From Oscillospiraceae bacterium (GTDB lineage Bacteria; Bacillota; Clostridia; Oscillospirales; Oscillospiraceae), in contig CADBCV010000022.1 in NCBI GenBank assembly GCA_902793285.1, positions 1-36,923 of the forward strand: a DNA stretch of 36,923 nt, in the 5' to 3' direction. The position numbers and the translations under genes were made by a program. Numbering within the stretch: position 1 is the stretch's first letter; each line of letters begins with the position of its first letter. Below the pieces are notes generated by a model. That model saw only the letters and a list, made by a program, of their open reading frames with translations, did no database searches and was not told the origin of the DNA. Of the stretch, positions 1-7,841 are shown one piece after another.

Positions 1-63
1 GACCGCTTTGTGGTCTTCCGCGGCAGCATCGACACCAATGAACGCGCACAGAAGAGAATGTAA
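1..63 (+). CDS. C-terminal end of an unidentified protein (partial)
   Basis: An open frame enters from the left edge and ends at a TAA at 61-63. It encodes 20 residues, DRFVVFRGSIDTNERAQKRM. Nothing in this short tail identifies the family. A strong bidirectional terminator follows 18 bases later, which supports this being a true gene end, convergent with the TRAP operon on the other strand. Confidence 0.6.
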   Translation, partial: DRFVVFRGSIDTNERAQKRM

Positions 64-77
64 CAACATTTGAACGT

Positions 78-110
78 AAAAAACGGAACGCAAAAAGCGT
101 TCCGTTTTTT
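78..110. terminator. Bidirectional intrinsic terminator
   Basis: An 11-bp perfect stem (AAACGGAACGC at 81-91 and its complement at 97-107) closes an AAAAA loop. It has a T-run on the plus-strand side (105-110) and, read on the minus strand, a matching T-run (78-83). It sits between the gene ending at 63 and the dctM ending at 127, so it can serve both convergent transcripts. Confidence 0.85.
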
Positions 111-126
111 GTGTTTAAGTTGCTTC

Positions 127-1455
127 CTACATGGAGATTGTGGTGTTGATCGGGCCGTAGATCAGATCCGGCACCACGGTGACAAGCACCGGGATGAAGG
201 TAATGAGCAGCAGCACGATGAACAGGCATAGTATGAACGGCCAGACCTCTTTGATGAAGTCGCCGACACGGCAGCCGGTGATGCCGCAGGTGGTGAACAT
301 CATGGAGCCGAAGGGAGGCGTGATGCCGCCGATCATGATGTTGACGATGCAGACAAGGCCGAAGTGGATGGTGTCCACGCCGAGATTCTGGGCGACCGGC
401 AGGAGCAGCGGGGTCGCGATCATGAGCGCCGCGCCGCCCTCGAGGAACATGCCCATGATGAGAAGCACGAGGTTCACGAGCATGAGGAACACATACTTGT
501 TGCTCGTGAGCGTCGTGATGGAGGCCGCGACGATCTTCGGCAGGTTAATGTAGCTCATGTAGTTGCCGAAGGTGGAGGCGGAGACCATGATGAGAACGAC
601 GCTGGAGGTGCCGGCGATGGTGTCGAGCAGGATGGGAATAAAATGCTCCCGGAAGCTGAGCTTTTTATACACGAACTTGCCGATGATGAAGCAGTACAGC
701 ACCGCGACGGCGCCGCCCTCGGCCGGGGTGAAGAGGCCGAAGCGCATACCGAGGATGATGCCGAACGGGAAGAACAGGCCCCAGAAGGAGATAAACGCCT
801 GCTTGAGGACTTCCTTGACCGGCGGGAACTTGTCGCGCGTGGTGGGGTAGTTGCGGCGGTGGGCGATGATGGCCACGACGATCATCATGGACAGGCTCAT
901 CAGGATGCCGGGGACATAGCCCGCGGCGAAGATGCGGCCCAGGGACGCCTGCGCGATCAGGGAGTAGACGATGAGGTTGACCCCGGGAGGAATGACGGGC
1001 GTGGCCGCAGACGAGGCCGCGGTGATGGCGGCGGAGAAGGCCTTGGAGTAGCCGCGCTTCTCCATCTCGGGCACGAGCATCTTCGACTGCATGGCGCAGT
1101 CGGCGTTCGCGGAGCCGGAGCAGCCGCCCATCAGCATACTCAAAAGCACGTTGACCTGGGCAAGGCCGCCCTTCATGTGGCCCGTGACGCATTCACAGAA
1201 GTCCATCATCTTGTCTGAGATGCCGCCGTAGTTCATGACGGAGCCGGACATGACGAAAAAGGGGATGGCCAGCATGGAGAAGGACTGCGTGGAGTTCATG
1301 ACCTTCTGCAGGATGGTCCAGGGCTGCACGCCGTTGTTGATGAAGAGGAAATAGAAGAAGGTGGAGCCGAAGAGGGCATAGACGATGGGCATCCCCGCAA
1401 AGTAGAGGATGAAGACGAGGAAGACGGGGATGAGATTCACAAAGCTCAGTGTCAT
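127..1455 (-). CDS. dctM: TRAP transporter large permease subunit DctM (operon 1)
   Basis: This is the large membrane subunit (442 aa) of a tripartite ATP-independent periplasmic-type transporter, which uses an ion gradient to import an organic anion delivered by DctP. The protein is hydrophobic throughout. It carries the DctM-family blocks GGCSGSANAD, AAITAASSAATPVIPPG and GGITPPFGSMMF. The ATG at 1453-1455 is chosen because it overlaps the TGA of the upstream dctQ by one base (TGATG), a translational-coupling arrangement; an in-frame extension to 1596 would run into dctQ and is unlikely. It is the last gene of dctP-dctQ-dctM and ends at the terminator at 78-110. It closely resembles the second DctM at 4379-5674. 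The substrate cannot be told from sequence. Confidence 0.95.
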   Translation of the reverse strand: MTLSFVNLIPVFLVFILYFAGMPIVYALFGSTFFYFLFINNGVQPWTILQKVMNSTQSFSMLAIPFFVMSGSVMNYGGISDKMMDFCECVTGHMKGGLAQVNVLLSMLMGGCSGSANADCAMQSKMLVPEMEKRGYSKAFSAAITAASSAATPVIPPGVNLIVYSLIAQASLGRIFAAGYVPGILMSLSMMIVVAIIAHRRNYPTTRDKFPPVKEVLKQAFISFWGLFFPFGIILGMRFGLFTPAEGGAVAVLYCFIIGKFVYKKLSFREHFIPILLDTIAGTSSVVLIMVSASTFGNYMSYINLPKIVAASITTLTSNKYVFLMLVNLVLLIMGMFLEGGAALMIATPLLLPVAQNLGVDTIHFGLVCIVNIMIGGITPPFGSMMFTTCGITGCRVGDFIKEVWPFILCLFIVLLLITFIPVLVTVVPDLIYGPINTTISM

Positions 1456-2042
1456 CAGTAGGCGCCCCCTTCCTCGATGGCCGTTTCGGCTGTGGCCTTC
1501 GGCTTGAGAATGTGGAGCTGGTTGCGCAGAAAGTCGATCACGGAGTAGATGAACGAGACGCCGAAGCCGAGCGGCACCGCGATGCCGGTGTACCACTTGG
1601 GGATACGCAGCGTGTCGGTGTAGGTGAGCTTCACCTTGCCCCAGGCAAAGACGCCGTCCTTGATCTGGAACATGATGCCGCGCTTAAAGATCAGGTTCAG
1701 GACATACTGGGTGCTGATATAGGTCAGAAGCAGCAAAATCGCGATCTCCAGCAGGGCCACGATAAACTCGATCGTCTGTCTGGAGCGGCCCTTCACGAGG
1801 TTCACCACGATGTCCACGCCGAGATGGGCGTGGCGGCGGTGGGCGTAGGCGCTGCCCATGAACACCGTCCACACGAAGAGACTGGTCACGACCTCGTCGG
1901 TCCACTTGATGGGGCTGTTGAGGAAGTAGCGGAACACCACGTTCACGTTGACCAGGATCACGCAGAGCGTCAGAGTCGTGCCGCAGATGACGGCGTCCAG
2001 GTTGGAGAAAAAGGTCTTTGCGGTGAATTTCTTTTTATTCAT
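1455..2042 (-). CDS. dctQ: TRAP transporter small permease subunit DctQ (operon 1)
   Basis: This is the small four-helix membrane subunit (195 aa) of the TRAP transporter. It has four hydrophobic segments, the family-type block VNVNVVFRYFLNSPIKWTDE early on, and a GVDIVV stretch in the middle. ATG at 2042 is preferred over an in-frame TTG six bases upstream (2048), because the ribosome site AAGGA lies 10 bases before the ATG and only 4 before the TTG. It overlaps dctM by one base and follows dctP after a 108-base gap containing a hairpin. The Glu/Gly-rich C-terminus is short. Confidence 0.92.
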   Translation of the reverse strand: MNKKKFTAKTFFSNLDAVICGTTLTLCVILVNVNVVFRYFLNSPIKWTDEVVTSLFVWTVFMGSAYAHRRHAHLGVDIVVNLVKGRSRQTIEFIVALLEIAILLLLTYISTQYVLNLIFKRGIMFQIKDGVFAWGKVKLTYTDTLRIPKWYTGIAVPLGFGVSFIYSVIDFLRNQLHILKPKATAETAIEEGGAY

Positions 2043-2086
2043 AGGCAAACAATCCTTAACGTAAGAGATCCCTTATTACCGGACAT

Positions 2087-2112
2087 GGACTGCCCGCGGA
2101 TACGGGCAGTCC
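2087..2112 (-). other. Intercistronic hairpin between dctP and dctQ
   Basis: A perfect 10-bp inverted repeat (GGACTGCCCG / CGGGCAGTCC) with a 6-base loop lies between the dctP stop and the dctQ ribosome site. There is no T-run on the minus strand after it, so a full terminator is unlikely. Such hairpins often protect the upstream message and let the binding protein be made in excess; that role is inferred. Confidence 0.6.
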
Positions 2113-2150
2113 AGTCGTATAAACTGTGAATTTTAAGGGTGCGCGGAAAC

Positions 2151-3188
2151 TTACGCGGCCTTGCCGGCGCGGAAGTCGTTGATGAGGTCGACGAGCTGCT
2201 GGTGCAGGTCGGGGTTGGCGTCGTACTCCTCGACGATCCAGTCGTAAACGGGAGCGCAGGCGGCGGTGAAGGCGTCGATGTCGACCTCGTTCCAGGTCAC
2301 GCCGGCCTCGTTCTTCATCTTCTCGATCTGGACGGACTCATCGTCGGCGCAGTTCTGCTGCTCCCAGAGGCCGCACTCGAGCGCGCACGCGTCGAGGATG
2401 TCACGCCACTTCTCGGGCATATCCTGATACACGTCCTCCGCCATGAACAGCCAGCGGGTCGCGATGAAGTGGTTGGTCAGGGCGACCTTCTTGACGAGCT
2501 CGTAGGGGGCGCCGGCACCGGCGAGGGTGGAGGTGGAGCCTTCAAAGCCGTCAACCAGACCGGAGGAGATGGAGGAGAGGCACTCGGTAAAGCTCATGGG
2601 CACGGGGGTCGCGCCGAGGCACTCGATGGTCTTGATGAAGAGGGAGGCGGTGGTGGAGCGCAGCTTCACACCCTTGAGATCCTCGGGCGTGTAGATGTCC
2701 TTGTTGGTGACGACGGAGCGGAAGCCGAAGGAGTAGTGGGTGTCGAGGATGTGGATGTTCTCCTCAGCCAGGGCGTCCTTCACGCCCTTGACGATGTCGG
2801 AATCCATGACGTAGTTGTACTCTTCGTCGTTGTTGTAGAGCATCGGGCCGACGAGGACGGCGCAGTCACCGACCCAGTCCGCGAAGAGGGAGGGCTCCTC
2901 CAGGCCGATCCACTTATCGCCGTTGACGGCGTGGACGACGGAGTCACGGTAGCAGTCGAGCTCGTTGAGGCCGTGGAAGGTGACCTTCACGTGGCCCTCG
3001 GTGCGCTCGGTGACCATTTCGGCGAACTTCTCGGCGGCTTTGTAGTTCCACTCTTTGGGGTTGAAGACGTTGGAGTAGGTCAGCTCGATGTAGTAGTCGT
3101 CGGCGTCGTCGGCAAAGGCGGCGGGCGCGAAGGCGAACATGCTGACGACCATGGTCAGGATCAGAAGCATTGCGAGAGTTTTCTTCAT
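2151..3188 (-). CDS. dctP: TRAP transporter solute-binding protein DctP (operon 1)
   Basis: This 345-aa extracytoplasmic binding protein captures an organic acid and passes it to DctQM. Residues 1-26 are a signal peptide (MKK, hydrophobic core, cleavage near AAFA-DD). There is no lipobox cysteine, which is unusual for a monoderm where one would expect a lipoprotein anchor. The family core is present: TPEDLKGVKLRS (the Arg normally pairs with the substrate carboxylate), then GATPVPMSF and SSGLVDGFEGS. ATG at 3186-3188 follows AAGGAGA with good spacing. It is first in operon 1, with a roughly 160-base leader to the proposed promoter at 3356-3385. It is a paralogue of the DctP at 6598-7623. Confidence 0.95.
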   Translation of the reverse strand: MKKTLAMLLILTMVVSMFAFAPAAFADDADDYYIELTYSNVFNPKEWNYKAAEKFAEMVTERTEGHVKVTFHGLNELDCYRDSVVHAVNGDKWIGLEEPSLFADWVGDCAVLVGPMLYNNDEEYNYVMDSDIVKGVKDALAEENIHILDTHYSFGFRSVVTNKDIYTPEDLKGVKLRSTTASLFIKTIECLGATPVPMSFTECLSSISSGLVDGFEGSTSTLAGAGAPYELVKKVALTNHFIATRWLFMAEDVYQDMPEKWRDILDACALECGLWEQQNCADDESVQIEKMKNEAGVTWNEVDIDAFTAACAPVYDWIVEEYDANPDLHQQLVDLINDFRAGKAA

Positions 3189-3271
3189 TTCGATTTCTCC
3201 TTTTTTCAGATTCGTCGTTTTCCTGGCCGTCCGAATCCTGGCCCTGAAAGGAGAAAGGAACCCTTATTACT

Positions 3272-3315
3272 CCCCTTTCCGTCAGGAAAGGGGAAAAGAG
3301 AGGGCCCTCTCTTTT
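3272..3315 (-). other. Paired hairpins in the leader of TRAP operon 1
   Basis: Two adjacent inverted repeats lie in the predicted untranslated leader of dctP1: CCCCTTTCC / GGAAAGGGG (3272-3280, 3285-3293) and a perfect 22-bp palindrome (arms AAAAGAGAGGG and CCCTCTCTTTT, 3294-3315). Read on the minus strand the palindrome ends in a TTTT tract, so it could act as a weak attenuator. No matching structure is seen in the leader of operon 2. Confidence 0.5.
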
Positions 3316-3355
3316 CGGCGCCGTCCGATTGTGAACAGGCCATTAACACGATTTA

Positions 3356-3385
3356 AATGTACACCAGTTTGTACGGAATTGTCAA
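3356..3385 (-). promoter_or_regulatory. Promoter and operator region of TRAP operon 1
   Basis: On the minus strand a TTGACA -35 (3380-3385) lies 18 bases from TACATT (3356-3361). The core overlaps an inverted repeat with arms GTACA / TGTAC (3359-3374). The same arrangement occurs upstream of the second dctP (7702-7731), with most positions conserved over about 35 bases. A second conserved block lies upstream at 3428-3467. A shared regulator, perhaps GntR-like, is inferred; none is encoded in the window. Confidence 0.6.
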
Positions 3386-3453
3386 TAGCGGCCTCTCGCA
3401 GGGCTTTCGCTTTTGTCAGCTTTCATAAAAACGCCGCCGGGTTTTTGGACAAA

Positions 3454-4206
3454 TTATTTTCTTGACAAATCTTTTTGTGCGGCGAGCCACGCCTTCGGGA
3501 TGCTGGGGTAGTTTGAGAAGATCCCGTCCACGCCCCAGGCATAGAGCCGCTCTAGGGCGTCCATGTCGTTGACGGTCCAGACGTTGATTTTGATGCCGTG
3601 CTCCTTGCAGTTTCGCACGTTCTCATCGTTCAGCCCCGCGACCGGCGGATGGTAGCACGTGTAGCCCGCCGCCCTGCAGTAAGCCCCGGGGAAGACCTTG
3701 ACGCCGCTCTCATGCTCCACTAGGGCGCCGAGATCCACATAGTCCGGGACGATGGCCTTCATGCGCGTCATGGAGAAGTGGTTGAAGGAGGAGAACAGGA
3801 TCTTTCGCTCCAGACCGTATTTTACGATCATGTCCCAGGTTTTCGCTTCGATGTCCGGGTAATAGGTGTTGTCGGTCTTGATCTCGATGTTGGTGACAAT
3901 GGACTGCTCCGCGGCCCACTCGCAGTACTCCTCAAAGGCGGGAACCTTCTCAGGTCCGTATTTGTGGGCCCATAGCTTCGCCGCGTTGAGGCTTCTGAGC
4001 TCCTCAAACGTAAGATCGCAGATGCGGCCTGTGCCGTCGGTGGTGCGGTCGACGCGCTCGTCATGGTGGACGACGAGGACGCCGTCCTTTGTTTCGTGCA
4101 CGTCCAGCTCGATCCCGTCTGTCCCCACCTCGACCGCCTCCCGGAAGGCGAGCATGGTGTTTTCCGGATATTTTCCGCTATAGCCTCTGTGTGCAAATAC
4201 TCTCAT
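3454..4206 (-). CDS. Glycerophosphodiester phosphodiesterase
   Basis: This 250-aa cytosolic-type GDPD hydrolyses glycerophosphodiesters to glycerol-3-phosphate plus an alcohol. The TIM-barrel family motifs are clear: HRG at residues 6-8, PENT at 14-17, the metal-binding E33-x-D35 in GIELDVHETKDG, HHD at 47-49, IEIKTD mid-protein, and the C-terminal NVWTVND and WGVDGIFSNYP. It has no signal peptide. The ATG at 4204-4206 follows GAGGAT. It lies between the two TRAP operons on the same strand, with hairpins upstream and the operon 1 control region directly after its stop. The conserved upstream block shared with operon 2 even reaches its last codons. Glycerophosphodiester or phospholipid-headgroup salvage is the likely job. 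Confidence 0.95.
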   Translation of the reverse strand: MRVFAHRGYSGKYPENTMLAFREAVEVGTDGIELDVHETKDGVLVVHHDERVDRTTDGTGRICDLTFEELRSLNAAKLWAHKYGPEKVPAFEEYCEWAAEQSIVTNIEIKTDNTYYPDIEAKTWDMIVKYGLERKILFSSFNHFSMTRMKAIVPDYVDLGALVEHESGVKVFPGAYCRAAGYTCYHPPVAGLNDENVRNCKEHGIKINVWTVNDMDALERLYAWGVDGIFSNYPSIPKAWLAAQKDLSRK

Positions 4207-4239
4207 AAATTCTATCCTCGCAGTGATTCGATTAAACTG

Positions 4240-4268
4240 TTTTTGAGGCAGCTTTGCTGCCTCAAAAA
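4240..4268. terminator. Intrinsic terminator downstream of dctM2
   Basis: This perfect 13-bp stem (TTTTTGAGGCAGC and its complement) with a TTT loop is symmetric, so it can end transcripts on either strand. It stands between dctM (ending at 4379) and the GDPD start at 4206 and separates those transcripts. Confidence 0.7.
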
Positions 4269-4349
4269 CTCCTTAGGTGAGCAAAGCGAACCCTCGCGCC
4301 GACCAACCGAGGCGTCTCACGTAAGCCGAGGGCGATAAGCGCGAGTTGC

Positions 4350-4376
4350 TCGATTGAAAACACTGTTTTCAATCGA
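4350..4376. terminator. Hairpin directly after dctM2 stop
   Basis: A 13-bp inverted repeat (TCGATTGAAAACA / TGTTTTCAATCGA, one central base) begins two bases after the dctM stop at 4379 on the minus strand. It contains AAAA/TTTT but no separate T-tail, so it may be a 3'-end stabiliser or a weak terminator. Between it and the hairpin at 4240-4268 is a repeat-like stretch (4275-4349) with the GTCTCACGTAAG loop motif seen in other intergenic repeats here. Confidence 0.5.
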
Positions 4377-4378
4377 AA

Positions 4379-5674
4379 TTAGTAGATGAGATTCGGCAGC
4401 AGCAGGGAGATGCCGGGGATATAGGTGAGCAGCAGCAGCGCGATGATGAGGGCGAGAATGAAGGGCTGCACCTCACGGATAAAGTCTCCCATCTTACAGC
4501 CGGTAATGGATACGCAGGTGAACATCATGGAGCCGAAGGGCGGCGTCAGGCCGCCGATCATGATGTTGACGTTCACCACGATGCCGAAGTGGACAAGGTC
4601 TATGCCCGCGGCCTTCACCAGCGGGACCATCAGGGGCGCGAGGATGATGAGCGCCGCGCCGCCCTCGAGGAACATGCCCATGACGAGGAGCGCCGCGTTC
4701 AAAATCAGCAGGACGAGATACTTGTTCGTGGCGATGCCGCTGACGGCCTTGAGGAGGTTATTCGGGATATTCTCCCAGGTGAGATAGTAGCCGAAGAGGT
4801 TTGCCGCCACGATGATGAGCATGACGGTGCAGGTGCCGGCGATGGTCTCCTTGAAGATGATGAGGAAGTGCTCCCTGCGCAGGCCCTTATAGACAAACTT
4901 GCCGATCAGAAAGCAGTACAGGATGCCGACGCCGCCGGCCTCTGTCGGGGTGAAGAGGCCCATGCGCATCCCCATGATGATGCCGAGCGGGAAGAAGAGC
5001 GCCCAGAAGGAGTCCAGCGCCTGCTTGGCGATCTGCTTTCCGGTGGCGCGCGCGGTGCGGCTGGGGGCGTAGCCGCGCTTTTTGGCGATGATATGCACGG
5101 CGACCATCAGCGCCCCCGCCATCAGAAAGCCCGGCAGGTAGCCCGCCGCGAAGAGCTTGCCGACGGACGCGCCCGCGATGAGGCCGTAAACGATGAGGTT
5201 GATGCCGGGCGGGATGATGGGCGTGATGCAGGAGGAGGCGGCGGTGATGGCCGCGGAGAAGCCCTTGCCGTAGCCGCGCTTTTCCATCTCGGGCACGAGC
5301 ATTTTGCACTCCATGGCGGCGTCCGCGTTGGCGGAGCCGGAGCAGCCGCCCATGAGCATACTCAACAGTACGTTCATCTGGGCAAGGCCGCCCTCCGTAT
5401 GGCCGGTGAGGGCGTCGGCAAAGGCCATGAGCTTGTCGCTCATGCCGGAGTAGTTCATGATGGAGCCCGCCATGATAAAGAAGGGAATGGCGAGCAGGGG
5501 GAAGGACTGGGTCGCGGTGATGAACTTCTGCAGGAGCAGATAGGTCTTGGAGGTGGTGTCCACAAAGCCGAAGTAGTACAGGGTGCCCGCCATCAGCGCG
5601 TAGGCGATGGGGATGCCGGTGAAGTACAGCACCAGGGCAATGATGATCGGAAGATACATGACGATGCCGGCCAT
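4379..5674 (-). CDS. dctM: TRAP transporter large permease subunit DctM (operon 2)
   Basis: This 431-aa polytopic membrane subunit is a paralogue of the DctM at 127-1455. It shares long blocks such as LLSMLMGGCSGSANAD, LVPEMEKRGYG, the PIIPPG motif and GGLTPPFGSMMF. The start ATG at 5672-5674 is separated by one base from the dctQ stop (TGA at 5676-5678), so translation is probably coupled. It ends just before two hairpins. The duplicated system may serve a related acid; the substrate is not deducible. Confidence 0.95.
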   Translation of the reverse strand: MAGIVMYLPIIIALVLYFTGIPIAYALMAGTLYYFGFVDTTSKTYLLLQKFITATQSFPLLAIPFFIMAGSIMNYSGMSDKLMAFADALTGHTEGGLAQMNVLLSMLMGGCSGSANADAAMECKMLVPEMEKRGYGKGFSAAITAASSCITPIIPPGINLIVYGLIAGASVGKLFAAGYLPGFLMAGALMVAVHIIAKKRGYAPSRTARATGKQIAKQALDSFWALFFPLGIIMGMRMGLFTPTEAGGVGILYCFLIGKFVYKGLRREHFLIIFKETIAGTCTVMLIIVAANLFGYYLTWENIPNNLLKAVSGIATNKYLVLLILNAALLVMGMFLEGGAALIILAPLMVPLVKAAGIDLVHFGIVVNVNIMIGGLTPPFGSMMFTCVSITGCKMGDFIREVQPFILALIIALLLLTYIPGISLLLPNLIY

Positions 5675-5675
5675 A

Positions 5676-6188
5676 TCAGCTTTGCGCCTCCTTTCCCTTT
5701 CTCATCTTTATAACATCCTCTACGCAGTGCGCAAGCGAATAGACCGCCATGAGGCCAAAGCCGATCAGAAGCGCCATGTACAGATAGTTGACGGAGATCT
5801 TCATGATGGGCATGGTCTTGTTCCTGGAGGAGCGCAGAAACAGCACCGCGAGATAGGTGATGTAGCTATTGAGCACGAGGATGATGATATCGGTCAGCAG
5901 ATGGACAAACTCGCGCGCCTTCTCGGGCAGGCGGTTGACCAGCAGGTCCACGCCGACATGCTGCCGGGTCCGCAGGCACCAGGCCGCCCCGATGAACACG
6001 GTATAGACAAAGCAGCTTGTGGCCAGCTCCTCGGTCCAGGCAAAGACAAAGTTGAAGATATACCTGGAAAAGACGTTCACAATGACAAGGGTCATCGTAA
6101 CGGCGAACAGCGCACCCGCGGCATAGGCGTCAAGATTCTTGAGGATGTGCTTGACTCTCTCTTTCAAGCGGAGGACACCTTCTTTCAT
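5676..6188 (-). CDS. dctQ: TRAP transporter small permease subunit DctQ (operon 2)
   Basis: This 170-aa membrane protein has four hydrophobic segments and the DctQ-type block VIVNVFSRYIFN followed by FAWTEEL, then QHVGVDLLVN. The ATG at 6186-6188 has only a poor upstream ribosome site. A GAAGGTG lies just inside the gene and would suit the TTG at codon 8, so the true start may be seven codons later. It precedes dctM with a one-base gap. It is separated from dctP2 by 409 bases filled with two repeat elements, which is unusual inside a TRAP operon. Confidence 0.9.
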   Translation of the reverse strand: MKEGVLRLKERVKHILKNLDAYAAGALFAVTMTLVIVNVFSRYIFNFVFAWTEELATSCFVYTVFIGAAWCLRTRQHVGVDLLVNRLPEKAREFVHLLTDIIILVLNSYITYLAVLFLRSSRNKTMPIMKISVNYLYMALLIGFGLMAVYSLAHCVEDVIKMRKGKEAQS

Positions 6189-6276
6189 AAGGGATTGGGA
6201 ATATAAAAAGTATTTATGGGTATCGGGTTAACGCAGCAAACGGGCTGCGCTCCTTGTCCCCCTGCCTGGAGGGAAC

Positions 6277-6400
6277 CTCTAAAAACTCAGGCCTGGTGAT
6301 GCGCCGAGAGATTTTGTTCCAGATTGAAGGGCAAAAAACGCAGGAATCCTTTGTGGCTTTCAAGTTTTTTGCACGAAAAGCTGGGACAAAAGATCCGGCG
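6277..6400 (+). repeat. 149-bp MITE-like element, copy 1 (one end eroded)
   Basis: It begins with CTCTAAAAAC, the terminal inverted repeat of the complete copy at 23727-23875, and matches that copy's reverse complement over about 120 bases. One block, from roughly 6321 to 6384, appears identical. The matching right end is lost after about 6400. The element lies between dctP2 and dctQ2 and is in the opposite orientation to copy 2. Confidence 0.75.
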
Positions 6401-6455
6401 TAGGACGCTTGACTTTTGCCGATGAAAGGCGATACCCATACCGCGGAAACAAAGA

Positions 6456-6549
6456 GTACGGCGAAATCGTCTTGTTCTGCGAAATCGCCGTACTTTTTCT
6501 GCTTCATTTGGTTTACACCGCCGGGAGGAGCAAGCCCCTCCCCTACGGC
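6456..6549 (+). repeat. REP-like hairpin plus GGGGAGG palindrome (partial composite)
   Basis: A hairpin with arms GTACGGCGA and TCGCCGTAC (6456-6493) carries a symmetric AA/AA internal mismatch. It is followed by a palindrome ending in CCCCTACGG (6520-6549). It matches the right half of the composites at 27541-27688 and 36493-36643. Its internal mismatch is the strand complement of theirs, meaning this hairpin is inserted the other way round. It lies in the dctP2-dctQ2 gap next to the MITE. The remaining bases of that gap show nothing else. Confidence 0.75.
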
Positions 6550-6597
6550 GTTATGGGACTTGTTTCACAGATAGACTTTCGCTCTGACCGGAAAAGC

Positions 6598-7623
6598 TCA
6601 GGCGTGGGCGGCGTCGTACTCGGCGACCAGGGCCTGGAGCTGCGGGATGAAGTCGGGATCAACGCCGTCCTCGGCGACGAGGCGGTCATACTCGACCTGC
6701 ATGACGGCGCGGAAGGCGTCCATATCCACCTCGTTGAAGTGGCAGCCCTGCTCCTTCTCGAGCATCTCCATGGTGGACTGGAAGTTGTCGTCGGTGAACT
6801 TGGTCAGCTCCGCGGCGCCGTTCGTGAACTCCTCCTGGATGATGTCGCGGTACTCCTCGGGCAGGGAGTTCCAGACGTCGATGTTGATGTAAGCGCCGCA
6901 GGTGCCGATGAGGTGGTTCGTGAAGGACATCTGCTTGGCAACCTCGGCAGAGCCGTTGGTGGAGTAGGCGTTCATGTTGCCCTCAAGACCGTCGACAACA
7001 CCCTGCTGCACGGCGGAGATGGTCTCGCCGAAGGGCAGGGGAACAGGCGTGCCGCCCATGGCGTTCATGAGGTTGATGTACATGGAGGAGTTGGGGACGC
7101 GGATCTTCATGCCCTTCAGATCCTCGGGCGTGGTGATGACCTTGTTCGTCTGCATACATCTGAGGCCGACGTTGAAGTCGAGCGCGAGAACATGGATGCC
7201 GTAGTTGTCCTCAATATCCTGGCAGAGGGCCTTCACAAGGTCAGACTGGCAGACATAGGAGTACTCCTGGAGGTTGGAATACAGCATGGGGGCGATCAGG
7301 GCCTCAAAGTTGATGTTGTAGTCGGCGAGGTAAGAGGGGTCTTCGCAGGCGATCCAGTAGGAACCGTCCACAACCTGCTGGAGGTTGTCCTTGTAGACGG
7401 CGAGCTGGCTGGAGCCGTAGGTCTGGATGTCAACGGCGCCGTTGGTGCGCTCACGGATGCGGTCGGCGACCATTTCCATCTCCACGGTGAGCTGCTCGGT
7501 GGGGGCGAAAACGTGGCTGAGTTTGAAGACATACTTGTCTTCCTTCGCGGAGGCGCTGGGAGCAAACGCGAACATGGCGAGCACCATGGTCAGCGTCAGG
7601 AGCAGTGCGATCATTTTTTTCAT
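6598..7623 (-). CDS. dctP: TRAP transporter solute-binding protein DctP (operon 2)
   Basis: This 341-aa binding protein has a signal peptide (residues 1-26, cleavage near SASA-KE) and no lipobox cysteine. Family features are TPEDLKGMKIRVPNSS with the conserved substrate Arg, GGTPVPLPFGE and QQGVVDGLEGN. The ATG at 7621-7623 follows AAGGAGA with ideal spacing. It is a paralogue of the operon 1 DctP but divergent in the ligand-facing segments, so it may bind a different acid. It heads operon 2 behind the promoter at 7702-7731. Confidence 0.95.
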   Translation of the reverse strand: MKKMIALLLTLTMVLAMFAFAPSASAKEDKYVFKLSHVFAPTEQLTVEMEMVADRIRERTNGAVDIQTYGSSQLAVYKDNLQQVVDGSYWIACEDPSYLADYNINFEALIAPMLYSNLQEYSYVCQSDLVKALCQDIEDNYGIHVLALDFNVGLRCMQTNKVITTPEDLKGMKIRVPNSSMYINLMNAMGGTPVPLPFGETISAVQQGVVDGLEGNMNAYSTNGSAEVAKQMSFTNHLIGTCGAYINIDVWNSLPEEYRDIIQEEFTNGAAELTKFTDDNFQSTMEMLEKEQGCHFNEVDMDAFRAVMQVEYDRLVAEDGVDPDFIPQLQALVAEYDAAHA

Positions 7624-7701
7624 GTTGTGTTCTCCTTTTCGTTTGATTGATTCGTTTTCGGGGGCCGACAGCGGCCGTCGGCGCGCCGCCTCTCTGTTTT
7701 T

Positions 7702-7731
7702 AAGTTACACCTGTTTGTATAGAATTGTCAA
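7702..7731 (-). promoter_or_regulatory. Promoter and operator region of TRAP operon 2
   Basis: On the minus strand TTGACA (7726-7731) is followed after 18 bases by TAACTT (7702-7707). An inverted TACA / TGTA pair sits in the spacer (7706-7719). The segment matches the operon 1 control region at 3347-3389. Further upstream, 7768-7812 matches 3428-3467 (TTTCATAAAAAC, then TTTTTGGACAA and CTTGACA), which suggests conserved regulator sites. Confidence 0.6.
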
Positions 7732-7841
7732 TAGTCGCCTTTTATGCCGCCTGTTTTTTGGCGGTTTTCATAAAAACTGCACAATTTTTTTGGACAAGTT
7801 ACGCCCTTGACAGTGCCTTTCCGAAGATCGCTCCGCGCGCC

